Shown here one piece after another: positions 1 through 10,881 of a DNA stretch of 64,000 nt. Position 1 is the stretch's first letter; each line of letters begins with the position of its first letter. A program made the translations under genes and the position numbers. The notes below the pieces were generated by a model, which saw only the letters and a program-made list of their open reading frames with translations, made no database searches and had not been told where the DNA came from. This DNA comes from Antedon mediterranea (taxonomy: Eukaryota; Echinodermata; Crinoidea; Comatulida; Antedonidae): NCBI RefSeq assembly GCF_964355755.1, contig NC_092670.1, forward strand, positions 18,103,201 through 18,167,200, given 5' to 3'.

Positions 1-530
1 TGTGACGGCGACACCATCATTAAATGATGACGAGAGGACATGTGACGATTATTATGATAGTGACGGCGAGATGTGATGTGATGATTATTTATAACGATTG
101 TGACGGCGAGGCGACACCATCATTGAATGATGACGAGAGGAGATGTGATGATTATGATGATTGTGACGGCGAGGCGAAACCATCATTGAATGATGACGAG
201 AGGAGATGATTATGATGATTGTGACGGCGAGGCGACACCATCGTTGAATGATGACGAGAGGAGATGTAGTGATGATGTATGATTGTGATGGTGTCGATTG
301 AATGATGACGAGTGGAGATGTGATGATGATTTATGATGATTGTGACGGTGAGGCGACACCATCATTGAATGATAACGAGAGGAGATGTGATGATGATTTA
401 TGATGATTGTGACGGTGAGGCAACACCATCATTGAATGATGACGAGAGAAGATGTGATGATGATTTATGATTGTGACGGCGAGGCGACACCATCATTGCA
501 TGATGACGAGAAGAGATGTGATGATGATTG
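1..530. repeat. Degenerate ~58-66 bp minisatellite
   Basis: About eight tandem units share a core reading GACGGCGAGGCGACACCATC, followed by TTGAATGATGACGAGAGGAG and a variable ATGATGATT spacer. Cores recur near 118, 181, 239, 297, 360, 426 and 492, spaced 58-66 bp. An isolated degenerate unit reappears at 700-770. Because several units differ by multiples of three, a short ORF (24-209) reads through with a repeated acidic peptide; I regard that as a by-product of the repeat, not a gene. The array runs off the left edge, so its full size is unknown. Confidence 0.85.
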
Positions 531-1958
531 TAACGACTCATGTCAGAGAGCGAACGTAAAAATGCCAATGAACAAGTGCTAAAAGTTGCCAGTCGACGTA
601 CCAGTCGCCTAGCACATAAATATGATCATAAAAATGACGTAATAGATTTTTACATCGACTACTACACTAGGGTAACAGTCGATCTAAAAATCTAAAAGTC
701 ATTAGTGACGGCGAGACGACATGCTTTGATGATTTACGATGCAGACGATATGATGATGATGTTATGATCCACCGCGTCGTGATTGGTCAAATTACTGTAC
801 ATGCAGTGCTCGTAGTACGTCATTGCGTTTCGTCCTAGTACAAAATGTTGTCAGCATTTTAACGTCTTGACAATGTATGTTAATTTGTACCCAAGATTAT
901 CATATAATGGGTATTGGTAAGAAGGGAAATCCCCTATTATTTACCGTACAATTAATCTCAATTACTGAACATTTATTAATTTATGACTGTCTTACTGTAG
1001 TATATCACGTGTAGACTTTATGTAAACTCACACTTTGTATATTGCACTTTGAGTTGACAAACAATACGCGCTACATAAATAAAGGCTTATTTAAAGGACT
1101 TTTACTTAGTATTCAAGTTCATATCAATTTCTACCGGTAGGATACATCCGGAGAAAATACCAATCTGTCCGTTACCGGTATAAATCGAAACTGAAAATGA
1201 ATTTATCATATTTTTAAAAGATCTATATGTTCTCGTGGTTTTTATACCCGATTACCCCCATTGTACCAGTACTCTTCGATTTTCTAATGCACGGGAAGCG
1301 ACGTTATCTATGACATTACCATTACATCGAGGCCTCTAAGCGCAACGCACTACGCGTGGGCTGGTATGCTGTAGGCCTATAGGCCTACAGTTATTAATTC
1401 CTGCTAATTAGGCTCCAATCGCTCTCAAATTGAGTACGTCTATATAATATATCATATTCAAACATGTGGGTCCCGATCCGCAAAATGTACAGTAGTAATA
1501 GGTCGCGTTGTGTGGAACAATACGGTTACTGTATATTGGAAATATTCTTTTTTCCAAACTAATAATTAGTAAAAACTAACCTTGACAGTTACTGTGTGAC
1601 GGGTAAGACTTATAATACTAAAACCATGCTAAAACAAAGCATTTTATTGTCTGCTGTAGGCCAATGTCAAAGTTTAAAGTATCGGTAATTATCTTCAACA
1701 CAGCGGAACACGGATCATATTGTTATATACTGTATTATATTCTATAGAACATATCTTTGAACCAAGTGTACTTGAACCTGCTTTGTGTTTGAGGAGCACC
1801 TAGATAAAAGGTTTTACTTGTGTAAAGTGAAACCCGTACTAACCATGGTCTGCTACCCAAACCCACGAGGCATACACAATAGTCCCATACACAGGTTTTT
1901 TTTTCTTCATTTTCAAGTATCTTTTAATTTGATGAAATAACCTCGATTAAAGTCCATT

Positions 1959-1982
1959 CACACACACACACACACACACACA
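1959..1982. repeat. (CA)n microsatellite
   Basis: Twelve uninterrupted CA dinucleotides, a simple-sequence repeat in intergenic DNA. Confidence 0.95.
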
Positions 1983-2102
1983 ACCACACCCATGTATAAC
2001 GATTATATAAAGGCCTATACCATGTCTTATCCAGGAAACTTGTAGCGTATTTGTAATGTTTGTAGTCTAGTAGTTTAAAATTTGTAACTTTTTTCATGTT
2101 CT

Positions 2103-2192
2103 TTGTTCAGTAGCGCAGTGGACGTCTTTTTTTAGACGGATGCTTGCGCTTTACAAATTGCCATTATTATTAATATTATTATTATACGTCTT
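2103..2192 (+). repeat. Retroposon-like 3' tail ending in an ATT microsatellite
   Basis: A short stretch with a small hairpin (GGACGTCT / AGACGGAT region) is followed by GCGCTTTACAAATTGCCATT and then an ATT-rich run. This shape (GCGCTTTA-like end plus trinucleotide tail) is typical of non-LTR retroposon 3' ends in marine invertebrates. No coding part is visible, so the family assignment is tentative. Confidence 0.35.
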
Positions 2193-3749
2193 CCATTACC
2201 ATACCTTATCAATAATTTTGATTAAATTAGTTACCATATTTTCTCTTATACGTCTTGTTCACAAGTATAAGATGGTTAGGTAATGATGTATAGTTTATTT
2301 TCAGTCAAGTTTGTAAAACACCAAAAGTTCATACATTCAGCTCTAAAATGTATAACATTGTCGTTCCTAGTGCATCTGAATTATTATGGTGGAAGTTTGG
2401 AGGGAGGCGGGTGCATGGTAGGGCCATTAATTTGCGTTTATCTACGATTGTTGTGTATATTCTTTATTCAAGTTATATACTTGTTACGAAGAATAAAGTT
2501 AGAAGCATGCAACCAACTAATCATTAGTTAGTGGATATATAGAGGACCCCCTAATAAACAAGAGGCATACTATTTTATAGTGGCGGATCTGAATGAATAC
2601 CAATACGCTGGAAAAAAGAAATATGATGTTACGGTATAATAAGGTGTAGAGATCTTATACACCTTATCGACTCTTTGACCATGTATCGACTTCTGTCGAC
2701 ATATGGCCATCCGCAAACAAATTCACAATAGAACTTTGCGATCTATTTTACCTGTATTGTATTCATTTTCAACAAAATGTTATTATTGTAGTGTTATGTT
2801 AATCTCGATCCATTCATACCTGTATTTACAACATTGTTCTTTCCGCTTCAGTGTCTTTTATAACTTCCGTGTTTCTATTAAACTTACCTTGTTTAGCAAA
2901 AAGGGTTTGTTCTGATAACTTCCTATTAACTTTCCAGATATATAATTCCACGAGAATATTGAATTAAACCACCAAAGTACCGATTCTTGGTCGGCTTGTT
3001 AGGCCTATAAATGAAGTCGCTGAAGAATACCTTGTGCCAATACTAATCACGATCAATAAGTGCTGACTAGTTGATCATTAAACCGATTCGTGAAAACGAG
3101 CCTATGACGTGAATTGATGGTAAATAAAAAGCGATTCTTTGATAACAACAATATATGCTCAGTCATGCGTTGGAATGTATACAAAGTACAATTGGGCGCA
3201 GCTAGCAGCCACTGACTCAATCCCGGTACTGTTGTCACCTCATCCTTACAGGTGAACACGGAACTGTATTAGTATAATTCTAAAAATAACTCAATTTTAG
3301 TAGGTACCTATAGATCTTTACCGTATACGAGGATATCCCAATAACAGATAAAGGCTTAAAATAAATGGGCGTGGCCGGATCATTTATCTCATTAAAGGTT
3401 GCAGATATCAAAATGGGTGGGGTTAGGATTATGAAAGGAACATACGTAGGCATACGCATTTATGGGTGAACCCCATAACATTTTGGTGATATTTTATTAG
3501 CCTATATGGATGGTGTGGCGTAGGCCTACCTCATTTTATTTTCGCGAACGTCACTCCGTCGTCATTTTATTTTCGGGGTCATACTAATCTACGCCCGGTA
3601 CCGCCCGTAATAATGTACATGATATTTTTAATTTATCATGAAACCCTACCAGGCGATACCGTGTGTAGATTATTGACCGTATTTTTTTTCGCAGAACCTT
3701 ATGGTAGCTGTCCAGCTGTCTATCGATGTTACGAATACTTTCTCTTAAC

Positions 3750-3872
3750 GTCGTATTATCAAACTTTATGTGACAAAATAATGTGATGTCATCTGACTAC
3801 CATATTTAGGCATACGTATTTTGGCACATCACACTTTTTTTGTCAAACTAGTTTGATAGTGTAAACAGAGAT
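3750..3872. mobile_element. TTAA-type MITE, CTCTGTCTACACTATCAAAC family (diverged copy)
   Basis: The left end carries ATCAAACTTTATGTGACAAA and the right end AGTTTGATAGTGTAAACAGAG, inverted relative to each other, with the family's internal ACCATATTT segment between. The left terminus has decayed compared with the intact copy at 27252-27404. Confidence 0.6.
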
Positions 3873-4784
3873 TTATATAACTACAAATTAAAGCAACAAA
3901 TCACATTATTTATATGTGTAGCCCTTTTATTATTGGGCTTAATTAAAGTAAGATAGAATACATTCTACTTTACTGTATTTGATTTTCTCCGTCTTTTGTC
4001 GTTCCTTATATCTAATGATTCCTGATTTTAGCTACTATATTATTATAAGTCAGGAAAGGGTTTAACGCGAACAGCATCTAGAGTGGTAGTTTTACAGGAA
4101 AACCCCGAAAATTCAGCGTGTACACATTTAGCTACTATATTAAAAGTTAGAAAGGGTTAATAACGCTAACAGCGGGGTGACGATGCTGTTGTTTATTTAT
4201 AAAATTCCATAAATCGATTAATTATTTCAGACAAAAGAATGTACTGTACATATCTAGAGTATCCATACAATGTTTTAACCAACTACATACTTAGTATTGT
4301 AATATTATAGTTATGTAATATTAGTTTAGATTTAATATTCGCAAAAACAAAACATTTTGCCAAACATGACATTTTCTCATTCTGCACTAATCAATAGAAA
4401 TTATATATAGAAAACAAAAAGAGTTGACGAAATTCAGGAATTTGATAAAGTTAGTAACACTACTATTAATTTAATAGAGAACACATATGGTGGACAAAAT
4501 ATGGATATGAATATGGAATAACAATGTATTCAATATTAAATGATGTAATCATTATGATAAGTTATTGATCAGATATACATTGTGCCAGTTCTGCGGTACA
4601 TTTCATTTCGATACCTGAGCTGCACTAATAATAAGATCAAAACAGTACTGTCTGCAGATTGGATATGTTACATGTATGTATATCAGCAACTTTTATTTCT
4701 GTATGTTTCAGTTACCACTTTGGGATAGTGAAGTTACTTGCAATCATTCCTTTATTCAATAGACTTACTAAAAGTAGTTTTAGA

Positions 4785-4855
4785 GGGACATCTGCATTAA
4801 AGGGCTATCTGTATTAAAGGGACGCCTATGTTAAAGGGACACCTGTATTAAATGG
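4785..4855. repeat. Short ~19-bp tandem array
   Basis: Five imperfect units of the form AGGGACACCTGTATTAA (with GCATTAA, CTATGTTAA and similar variants) lie head to tail. No gene overlaps. Confidence 0.6.
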
Positions 4856-5284
4856 CCACATGTTAATTAAAGAGAAAAGTAAACTCAGAGATAACCTAAG
4901 TAACATAAGTACATATTATTAATTGTTATTATTAATTAAATTTAGCCCAAAATGAAGGTAAAATGTCCTGAATACGGCAGATTCACTTTATACTGTAACT
5001 ACTGAATACTGCTCAATCTTTTAAAAATAACAAAATTAAACTGTGTAGTGTAATGTACGGTAATTATTTTATAAGATCATTCACTGAATATATACATACG
5101 TACCAATTACAAGTGTATTCAGTTGTTATTTGGTCTTTTGATTACAGATAAGGACAAGTTTTTTAATATTGCAGGCTCAGTTACAGTTTCTCTGTACAAT
5201 CGGTACTATTACCATCACTCTGGCCCTCACCTCAATATTTGTTTCCACACCTTTGTATAGATGAAAACGTTCTCAAATCCCAAG

Positions 5285-7464
5285 TCATGTGACTTCCTTT
5301 CCACCATTCTGTAACTTCTGTTTGACGGAGGTCAGCAGACAATGCTGGACAATAGGATATAACCTTTGACATCCTTCAATGCAACTCTGCATACCCTGAT
5401 AATCAAAAGAACAGAACATTTTATAAAAGAATTTATGGAGATATGCTTATAGACTAAAAAGTCTTTGACCTAACTTCTGACCTGAATGACCTTTGGAAAT
5501 GTAAACCACAAATGCTGTGCTAACTAGTGAAAATACTTACCTGTATTGACGCTTCCACATCTAGTTCTCCTTCTTGCAAAAAGGCCGAAATTTGGTTGAT
5601 AGAGGGCAGTAGACACACTGTGGTTTGACCGATATTGTTTTCAGAATCTTCTTTGACCTTCATTATTAATTGTTCCTCGTCAAAAGTCGGGTCAATTAAA
5701 CTTAATTCTCCAAGTTGCTTCTAATAAACATAAATCAATATTAAATTTCGAAAAATTGGTATTTTTTTTCAATGAGTCTTGACACAAAAACGCCTTTGCT
5801 ATTAAAAACCCTTATCTTACTACAACTTACCACTGAGCATCCTATAGCCACATCATACATATCAATACCAGCATTTGCCACAGCGACAGACGCACACGTC
5901 AACGCTGCTGCCAAACCTGAAATCACAAATGGTATGAATATTATCAACACTTTTCCTTTATTACAGTACAGCAGAATACCTATTAACCAGACACATCAGG
6001 TGTCCCCTTAATAATGAAGGTTTTCATTGAATACAGGTTGGCCTTAGTGTTAAAGAATATATTATTGCAAATTGTTCATTTCATGGGAAAACTTCTAATT
6101 ATCTTTGTTTAAAAATTAATTGTTAATGTAAAATAAATATATTTTCCTTACAACTTCCTCCTTCCTCAAGTACTGTCACAAATATGTCAACTTGAGCTTT
6201 AGGAAATTTACTCTGAAATGAGAGATAAAAAAAAAAATTATTTACACATACATTACATATTATACATTTACTATGATGTAAATAGGTAATTTAAAGTGAT
6301 ATAAAGTTTGAGTTTGTGTGGCACTTAAATACTAGAGCATTCTTTGGGTGGGGTTTAACTGGTAATATACATCCATCATCATCTTCTGCATAACTTTAGC
6401 AAATAAAATCGTAAGCTCTGTCTACACTAGTTTGCCAAATATGATATGATAGTGATGTGTCAAAATATGATAGTGATGTGCCCAAATATGGTAGTGGTAT
6501 GACATCAAAATGTCCATATAATTATGGGCAAATCACATTTTTTTGTCACATAAAGTTTGATAGTGTAGACAGAGCTTTAAGGAAAGTCTTACAAGGCAGA
6601 CAGCAGGTGATAGTGCTTGCTGGATGATGACAGAATAATCTTTTTCTTCTCCGTCACTTTGATGTTGACGACGAATCCGACATGCAAACGTGGCAAACTT
6701 AAATTCGCACCGTAGCTGTCCATTCATCTGGAAATCTTCCCTGCGTGTGACCTCATGTGGCCCGTAAACTGCACACATCACCTTCGTTTTATCAACCTCC
6801 ATATATGCGGAGCCTTTCGATTGGCTGACAACTCCACCTTTTAAAACTAAAAAATTATCATTTTTGTTTAATGTACAGTAGGCATATTGTTAATTTATTA
6901 GCGTTATTACTAGCTAGCCAAAAACATTTTTTGTTTATTTTTAAAACAGAAAAATGTATTATTTATATTGTTAGAAAACATTAAATATTGATCAGTAGTA
7001 GAAGTAATAGTTTATTTTTTAATAATTTTTATTAATTTTTTTGGGTATTTAATTTTAAATTCACTCACAAACGGGTCGAAGTTCATCTGGTTTTCTTCCA
7101 TCATGTCTTTTGAATTTTTTACCAACCTGAAAGTAAAGTAATATTACAACATACTGTATTATCTATGAAGTTGTGCAGTATCAGCTTGTGGTGGGAGGAA
7201 TAAGTTGAACACTGCCTGCTGTTATTCTGTCGTTGTGGTCACGGTGCATCGGCCTAAATTAAACGACGTAGCCTAGCTAGCTAGGCCGGATCTAGGCCAG
7301 ACTCAATTTAGCAAGGGCCAAGGCTAGATTTAGGCCTACAATTTTGTTATGGGTATATTAATATTACAGAAATGACTCACAGTTATTGGTTTTTCCTTTT
7401 CTTTGTAAAACCATTGATAAGGTTGTGTAGAATCTGGACCTGGAACTCGTTTTGTATCAGGCAT
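5285..7464 (-). CDS. EXOSC6: Exosome complex component MTR3 (EXOSC6), 7 exons
   Basis: Non-catalytic RNase PH-like subunit of the RNA exosome ring, which threads RNA to the associated nucleases in nucleus and cytoplasm. Coding exons in transcript order: 7464-7381, 7126-7069, 6846-6593, 6212-6152, 5916-5831, 5720-5541, 5395-5285. All joins are GT/AG and keep one frame, giving 277 aa against about 272 in human. Recognisable family segments are SKGSAYMEVDKTKVMCAVYG (about residues 57-76), the AAALTCASVAVANAGIDMYD block in exon 5 that matches human ALADAGVEMYDLVVGCGLS closely, and a C-terminal GCQRLYPIVQ. The ATG at 7464 is chosen because the first exon then splices in phase 0 and the protein length fits. 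A TTAA-type MITE (6413-6577) ends 16 bp from the exon 3 donor. A foldback transposon starts 143 bp upstream. Assignment rests on remembered similarity across all exons. Confidence 0.93.
6413..6577. mobile_element. TTAA-type MITE in EXOSC6 intron 3
   Basis: Termini AAGCTCTGTCTACACTA and TAGTGTAGACAGAGCTT are inverted copies. The interior has the family's repeated CCAAATATG and CACATTTTTTTGTCACAT segments. It lies wholly in the intron, with its edge 16 bp from the exon 3 donor. Confidence 0.8.
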
Positions 7465-7606
7465 GTTTTTTTTTGTAGAACAGCGCCCCCAATATTGCAA
7501 CCTTCTTAGTCGACTCAACCAAATTTCAGGGTATGTACGGCCCGACTCGAACCACTTATAATTAGCGAAAGGCCAATTTCAAAGTATTTGAAGGCCACAA
7601 CGAGAG
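7465..7606. promoter_or_regulatory. Probable EXOSC6 promoter / 5'UTR segment
   Basis: Only 142 bp separate the EXOSC6 ATG from the inserted foldback element. The last seven bases (7600-7606, ACGAGAG) are the element's target duplication. I see no clear TATA box; the assignment is positional. Confidence 0.4.
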
Positions 7607-7706
7607 GAGGTATATTCAGGGCGTCATTCTGACGATGGAGCATTCTCTACTTCTCTACGGAGCGCCATTTATGCCTTTATTTACTTCCGAAATAGAAATA
7701 GTACTA

Positions 7707-7990
7707 CGGTAACTGCTCAAGTGGATCACATTTGGCACCGGTGGAGCACAGTGATGTAGAATAGAAATAAATCACTAAATTAAATATATTTTCATATATT
7801 AATACACTGTGCTCAAGTAGACCAAATTTGGCACCAGTGGAGCACACTCAGTAGTGATATAAAATACAAATAAAGTCATTGAATTTTAATATCTTTTTGT
7901 ATGTTAATACACTGTGCTTAATTGAACCCAATTTTCTGGGGAGCACAGTGGTATATAAAAATAACGTCACTAAATTTTGATAAATTTAAG
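7707..7990. repeat. ~85-100 bp sub-repeats in the left arm of the foldback element
   Basis: Three imperfect direct units each contain a GCTCAAGTGGA-like box, a GGCACCGGTGGAGCACAGTG-like box and an AT-rich tail ending TTAATACACTGT. They match inverted units at 10430-10510 and 10665-10770. Such sub-terminal arrays are typical of foldback elements and may hold transposase-binding sites. Confidence 0.7.
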
Positions 7991-8154
7991 AAACAACAAT
8001 ATCCTTTGTGTTCCCTTTAGCAGAGTCAATGTTCTGTAAAATGGTTAGGCCAACATCAGTAGATTAAGTTTATCTTATAATAGTTTAGTCCAGGCCCATC
8101 CCCATATCGACTTTTTAAATTCCAATCTTTATCTGTTTCGTCGTAATTTAAGTG

Positions 8155-8245
8155 TTTCTGAGTTGTTGTAATTATTGTCTTTGTATCTGTTAAACCAAGC
8201 TGTAAGTGGCGGATTTGTTTGTGCTGTTGTTTCTGGTTTAAAAAA
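8155..8245 (+). repeat. Retroposon 3'-end-like fragment (same family as 63895-64000)
   Basis: The stretch containing TCTGTTAAACCAAGCTGTAA and GTGGCGGATTTGTTT recurs almost unchanged at the right edge of the window, where it ends in an AAAAT tandem tail. That tail supports a non-LTR retroposon 3' end; here the copy is embedded in the foldback element. Confidence 0.55.
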
Positions 8246-8247
8246 CT

Positions 8248-8580
8248 AGAGACTTAATATTTAATTTCGTATTTCAATGAATAGGTGCACTTTCCGGAGA
8301 CAAGCTCTCAATTTAAAAGAAATTGAATTTATTATTTTTATTGCAGGTGTACGAAACGGTTTGGTATGCCGTGCGTTGTTAAGCAATGGTTGTGCAGGTG
8401 AAGATGCTATTGTTAGTCATTCGCGGTCAACACGCCACACTGTTAAATTTAGATGTTCTTAAATCAATGTTGCTACATTTGGTAGCGAAATGTCCGATTC
8501 ATGCAAGATATTGTATTGTAATATGTTATGAATACACGTTTATGGTAGTTGGTGTGTATGGCCGCACCGTCCCAGAATAA
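8248..8580 (+). repeat. Internal duplicated segment, copy 1
   Basis: Shares ACTTAATATTTAATTTCGTA and a downstream block with GGTTTGGTATGCCGTGCGTT and CACGCCACACTGTTAAAT with copies at 8915-9300 and 10020-10290. Short reading frames in all three begin MPCVV- or similar but are interrupted differently. I looked for a THAP zinc finger because of the MPC start and did not find its C2CH spacing. Probably a decayed captured or transposon-internal sequence. Confidence 0.55.
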
Positions 8581-8914
8581 ACATGTTTTAAACAGATAGT
8601 TTGTCTCCGATGGTTTCTGTATGGGGTTAATGGAGAGTGAAATAAGATAAAATATAGAACATTAGCATATATGGCGATTTCTAGACCAATTTCGAAGCAT
8701 AGACTAATTCTGCCGCCGGACTAGGCCTTAAACATATACGAAGTCGAGTTTAAAGTAAAAAACCCCAGCTAAAATTTTGAAGTCGCATCCGGATAGTTGA
8801 AATTTTAACATTATCATATTTATCATAGGTGATTATGTATAGTAATAAGTACAAGTGCAATTCTGAGCTCTGTTTTCATTATTATAGCTCTGCCCCAACG
8901 GTGGGCTAGTACTG

Positions 8915-9300
8915 GAGGCTTAATATTTAATTTCATATTTCAATGAATAGGTGCACTTTCTTATATAATTTATTTCATATAATTTCAAATCATGTAAAGT
9001 GCCATTTTTTCAGGCTGGAACCTATGCAGCTCTATTTTTCAAAATTGTCTTCGCTCAGCCCCAAAAATGGTAGGGCACTGAAGATTCTTATACATGTTGT
9101 TAAAAAAAATAATAGATGTCATTTCCGGGGACCTTGCAGCTAAACAGTTTGGTATGCCGTGCGTTGTTATGCAAATGAGTTTGTGCAGGTGTATTATGGG
9201 GAAGATTCGCGGTAAACACGCCACACTGTTAAATTTGATGTTGTTAATCTTTACATTAGAAAATTGTTCATTCAAATCATGTAAATAAAACATTTTCCGG
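8915..9300 (+). repeat. Internal duplicated segment, copy 2
   Basis: Repeats the ACTTAATATTTAATTTC start, the GTTTGGTATGCCGTGCGTT block and the CACGCCACACTGTTAAATTT block of copy 1, with an inserted stretch between them. No open frame spans it. Confidence 0.55.
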
Positions 9301-9317
9301 GCGGGAACCTAGCAGCT

Positions 9318-9425
9318 CTTCTCTTTTAGTTTGCAAAAGTAATCTCGAAAAGAACTCCATGTGGAAAAGAAGCCCACCCAAGAGTAATAAAAATGAAGGA
9401 GCACATGAGCTTCTTTTCGAGGTTT
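9318..9425. repeat. Dispersed GAAAAGAAGCCCA repeat
   Basis: Contains TAATCTCGAAAAGAA and GAAAAGAAGCCCAC, with an inverted GCTTCTTTTCGAGG end. A related copy is in a DLEC1 intron at 31665-31850. The inverted ends suggest a small DNA element. Confidence 0.45.
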
Positions 9426-9587
9426 ATGGCAGTCTATTTAATGGAAAATAATGCCATGCTACTTTGTTTTTTATTTTAAAAAGGTTCACTTGTTTAGGCC
9501 TGACATTTACAACCCTTAAAATATCTCTCTTTCAAAATAAAAAAAAAACAATATTTATTTTCAATTCCAAAAAAAAAAAGTATCCGT

Positions 9588-9660
9588 AGAGTTTCGAACC
9601 CAACCGACTAGAGCTGAGAGCATCCGAACCTGAGCATTACCCGTTCGGTCACAAAGTAGT
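9588..9660 (-). repeat. tRNA-like SINE head fragment
   Basis: Read on the minus strand, TGACCGAACGGGTAATGC resembles an A box and GGTTCGAAACTC a B box, spaced as in a tRNA. The flanks are poly-A-like rather than a mature tRNA context, so I call a SINE remnant and not a tRNA gene. Confidence 0.45.
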
Positions 9661-9754
9661 ACATGACTGAACAGCTGATAATAGTCTATTTATACGTGTA
9701 TTACGTAATTCATCATTACGTCATAAATATCCTATTAACCTTGTTAAAACCAAA

Positions 9755-9975
9755 ATCGCCAGTTAGCTCACGTATGTCGTGGGTTCGATTCCCACGCTGG
9801 TTGGTGGAATAGAGTTAAGGCTATGCGAGCCACTGTGTTTGGGGTTCACAGATCACACGTCCCCCTTTCCACCACACATCATGAGGCGACAACATCAATG
9901 CATCTGGTGATGTGCTGGAAACGACCCCAAAAGGCTGGCAGGGCCTTAGTGCTGAGGCAGGGAGAGCACATTTAA
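9755..9975 (+). repeat. tRNA-derived SINE
   Basis: Starts with AGTTAGCTCA (A-box like) and soon after GGTTCGATTCCC at 9782-9793, a good B box. The spacing is short, so the tRNA head is internally deleted. It continues into a non-tRNA body ending near GGGCCTTAGTGCTGAGGCAG. Located in the foldback element. Confidence 0.55.
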
Positions 9976-10019
9976 CATCTTTTTTAAAATTTTTGTTTTC
10001 AACTTGTTTTCGATCTCGT

Positions 10020-10290
10020 AAATTTTATGTTTGCCGCCCTAAATTTTAAAAGAAATTGAATTTATTATTTTCATCGCAGGTGTACCAAACGGTTTGGTAT
10101 GCCGTGCGTTGTATGCAATGGTCACGTGCAGGTACGTGTAGTGGGCCGGAAAGATGCTATTGTTAGTCAACACGCCACACTGTTAAATTTTGATTTTGTT
10201 AATCAATGTTGCTACATTGGTAACAAAAAAGATAATGTAAATACACGCAACCCGTGTCATTCCCGTGTTATGAATCAGGTGTGAAAAGGA
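10020..10290 (+). repeat. Internal duplicated segment, copy 3
   Basis: Repeats the GGTTTGGTATGCCGTGCGTT and CACGCCACACTGTTAAAT blocks of copies 1 and 2. Its 61-residue frame (10099-10284) is the longest of the three but matches no family I recognise. Confidence 0.5.
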
Positions 10291-10504
10291 AATTTATCCG
10301 GACACGACACAGGTTTGTTATAAGCTCGGTGGTGTAAAAGGGGTAATATATAGCAAGTTTGAAATATTTTTGAAGTATTTCCAGAAGTTTTTCTCGATGT
10401 TTTAAATACGAAAAGATATTAACATTCAGTGACTTATTTATATCACTGTGCTTCACTGGTGCCAAATTGTGTCCACTTGAGCACAGTGTATTAACATACG
10501 AAAA

Positions 10505-10660
10505 GATATTCAATTCAATTCAATTCATATTTATAATGCGCCGAATTCTTTCCAAAAAGATAAGTTCTAAGGCGCAACGCCAGAACCGCTAGCACTCGTG
10601 AAATATGATTTCAGATGCCTTTTAAACATATAATTGAAACTTAAGCGACTTCAAATTAGG
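10505..10660. repeat. Insertion in the right arm of the foldback element
   Basis: An (ATTCA)n run leads into TATTTATAATGCGCCGAATT and a GGCGCAACGCC-containing body. This block has no partner in the left arm and splits two right-arm sub-repeats, so it looks like a nested retroposon-type insertion. Confidence 0.45.
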
Positions 10661-10881
10661 TCCACTTGAGCACACTGTATTAACATACGAAAAGATATTG
10701 AAAGTAGTGACTTATTTCTATTTTATCACTGTGCTACCCTGGTGCTAAATTGGGTCCACTTGAGCAGTTACCGTAGTACTATTTATATTATTGAAGTTAA
10801 TAAAGGCATAAATGGCGCTCCATAGAGAAGTAAAGAATGCTCCAGTCGTCAGAATGACGCTCTGAATATACCTCACGAGAG

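Larger units (their letters stand above)
531..5284. other. Gene-poor intergenic stretch with small repeats
   Basis: I see no ORF with family resemblance here. Recognisable contents are a (CA)12 run at 1959-1982, a retroposon-like 3' tail with an ATT microsatellite at about 2103-2192, a diverged TTAA-type MITE at 3750-3872, a duplicated ~50-bp motif at 4028-4075 and 4127-4175, and five ~19-bp units at 4785-4855. The stretch at 765-840 resembles the right half of the GGTTCCCACTAG-type MITE found at 37717-37893. The remainder is AT-rich and featureless to my eye. Confidence 0.6.
7607..10874. mobile_element. 3.27-kb long-inverted-repeat (foldback) DNA transposon, 7-bp target duplication
   Basis: The element begins GAGGTATATTCAGGGCGTCA and ends with the inverted counterpart closing in GAATATACCTC. 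Flanking copies of ACGAGAG at 7600-7606 and 10875-10881 are identical. Arms of roughly 300-450 bp (7607-about 7990; about 10430-10874) match over the terminal ~75 bp and then over tandem ~85-bp sub-repeats centred on GCTCAAGTGGACC and GTGGAGCACAGTG. The right arm is interrupted near 10505-10660 by a separate insertion. The interior has no transposase I can recognise; it holds duplicated fragments, retroposon tails and tRNA-like SINEs. Long inverted repeats, sub-repeats and a 7-bp duplication suggest a MULE-like or foldback family, but the class is inference. Confidence 0.85.

Noticed and set aside
9755-9830. tRNA gene
   Set aside because: The B box is good but the D-arm and anticodon regions are deleted and a SINE body follows. 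The heads at 9588, 12322, 16386 and 35490 are likewise SINE-like. No intact tRNA gene was found in the window.
8943-10284. THAP zinc-finger candidate in the MPCVV-type frames of the foldback interior
   Set aside because: The spacing of Cys and His residues and the AVPTAM-type end do not fit, and each copy is broken.
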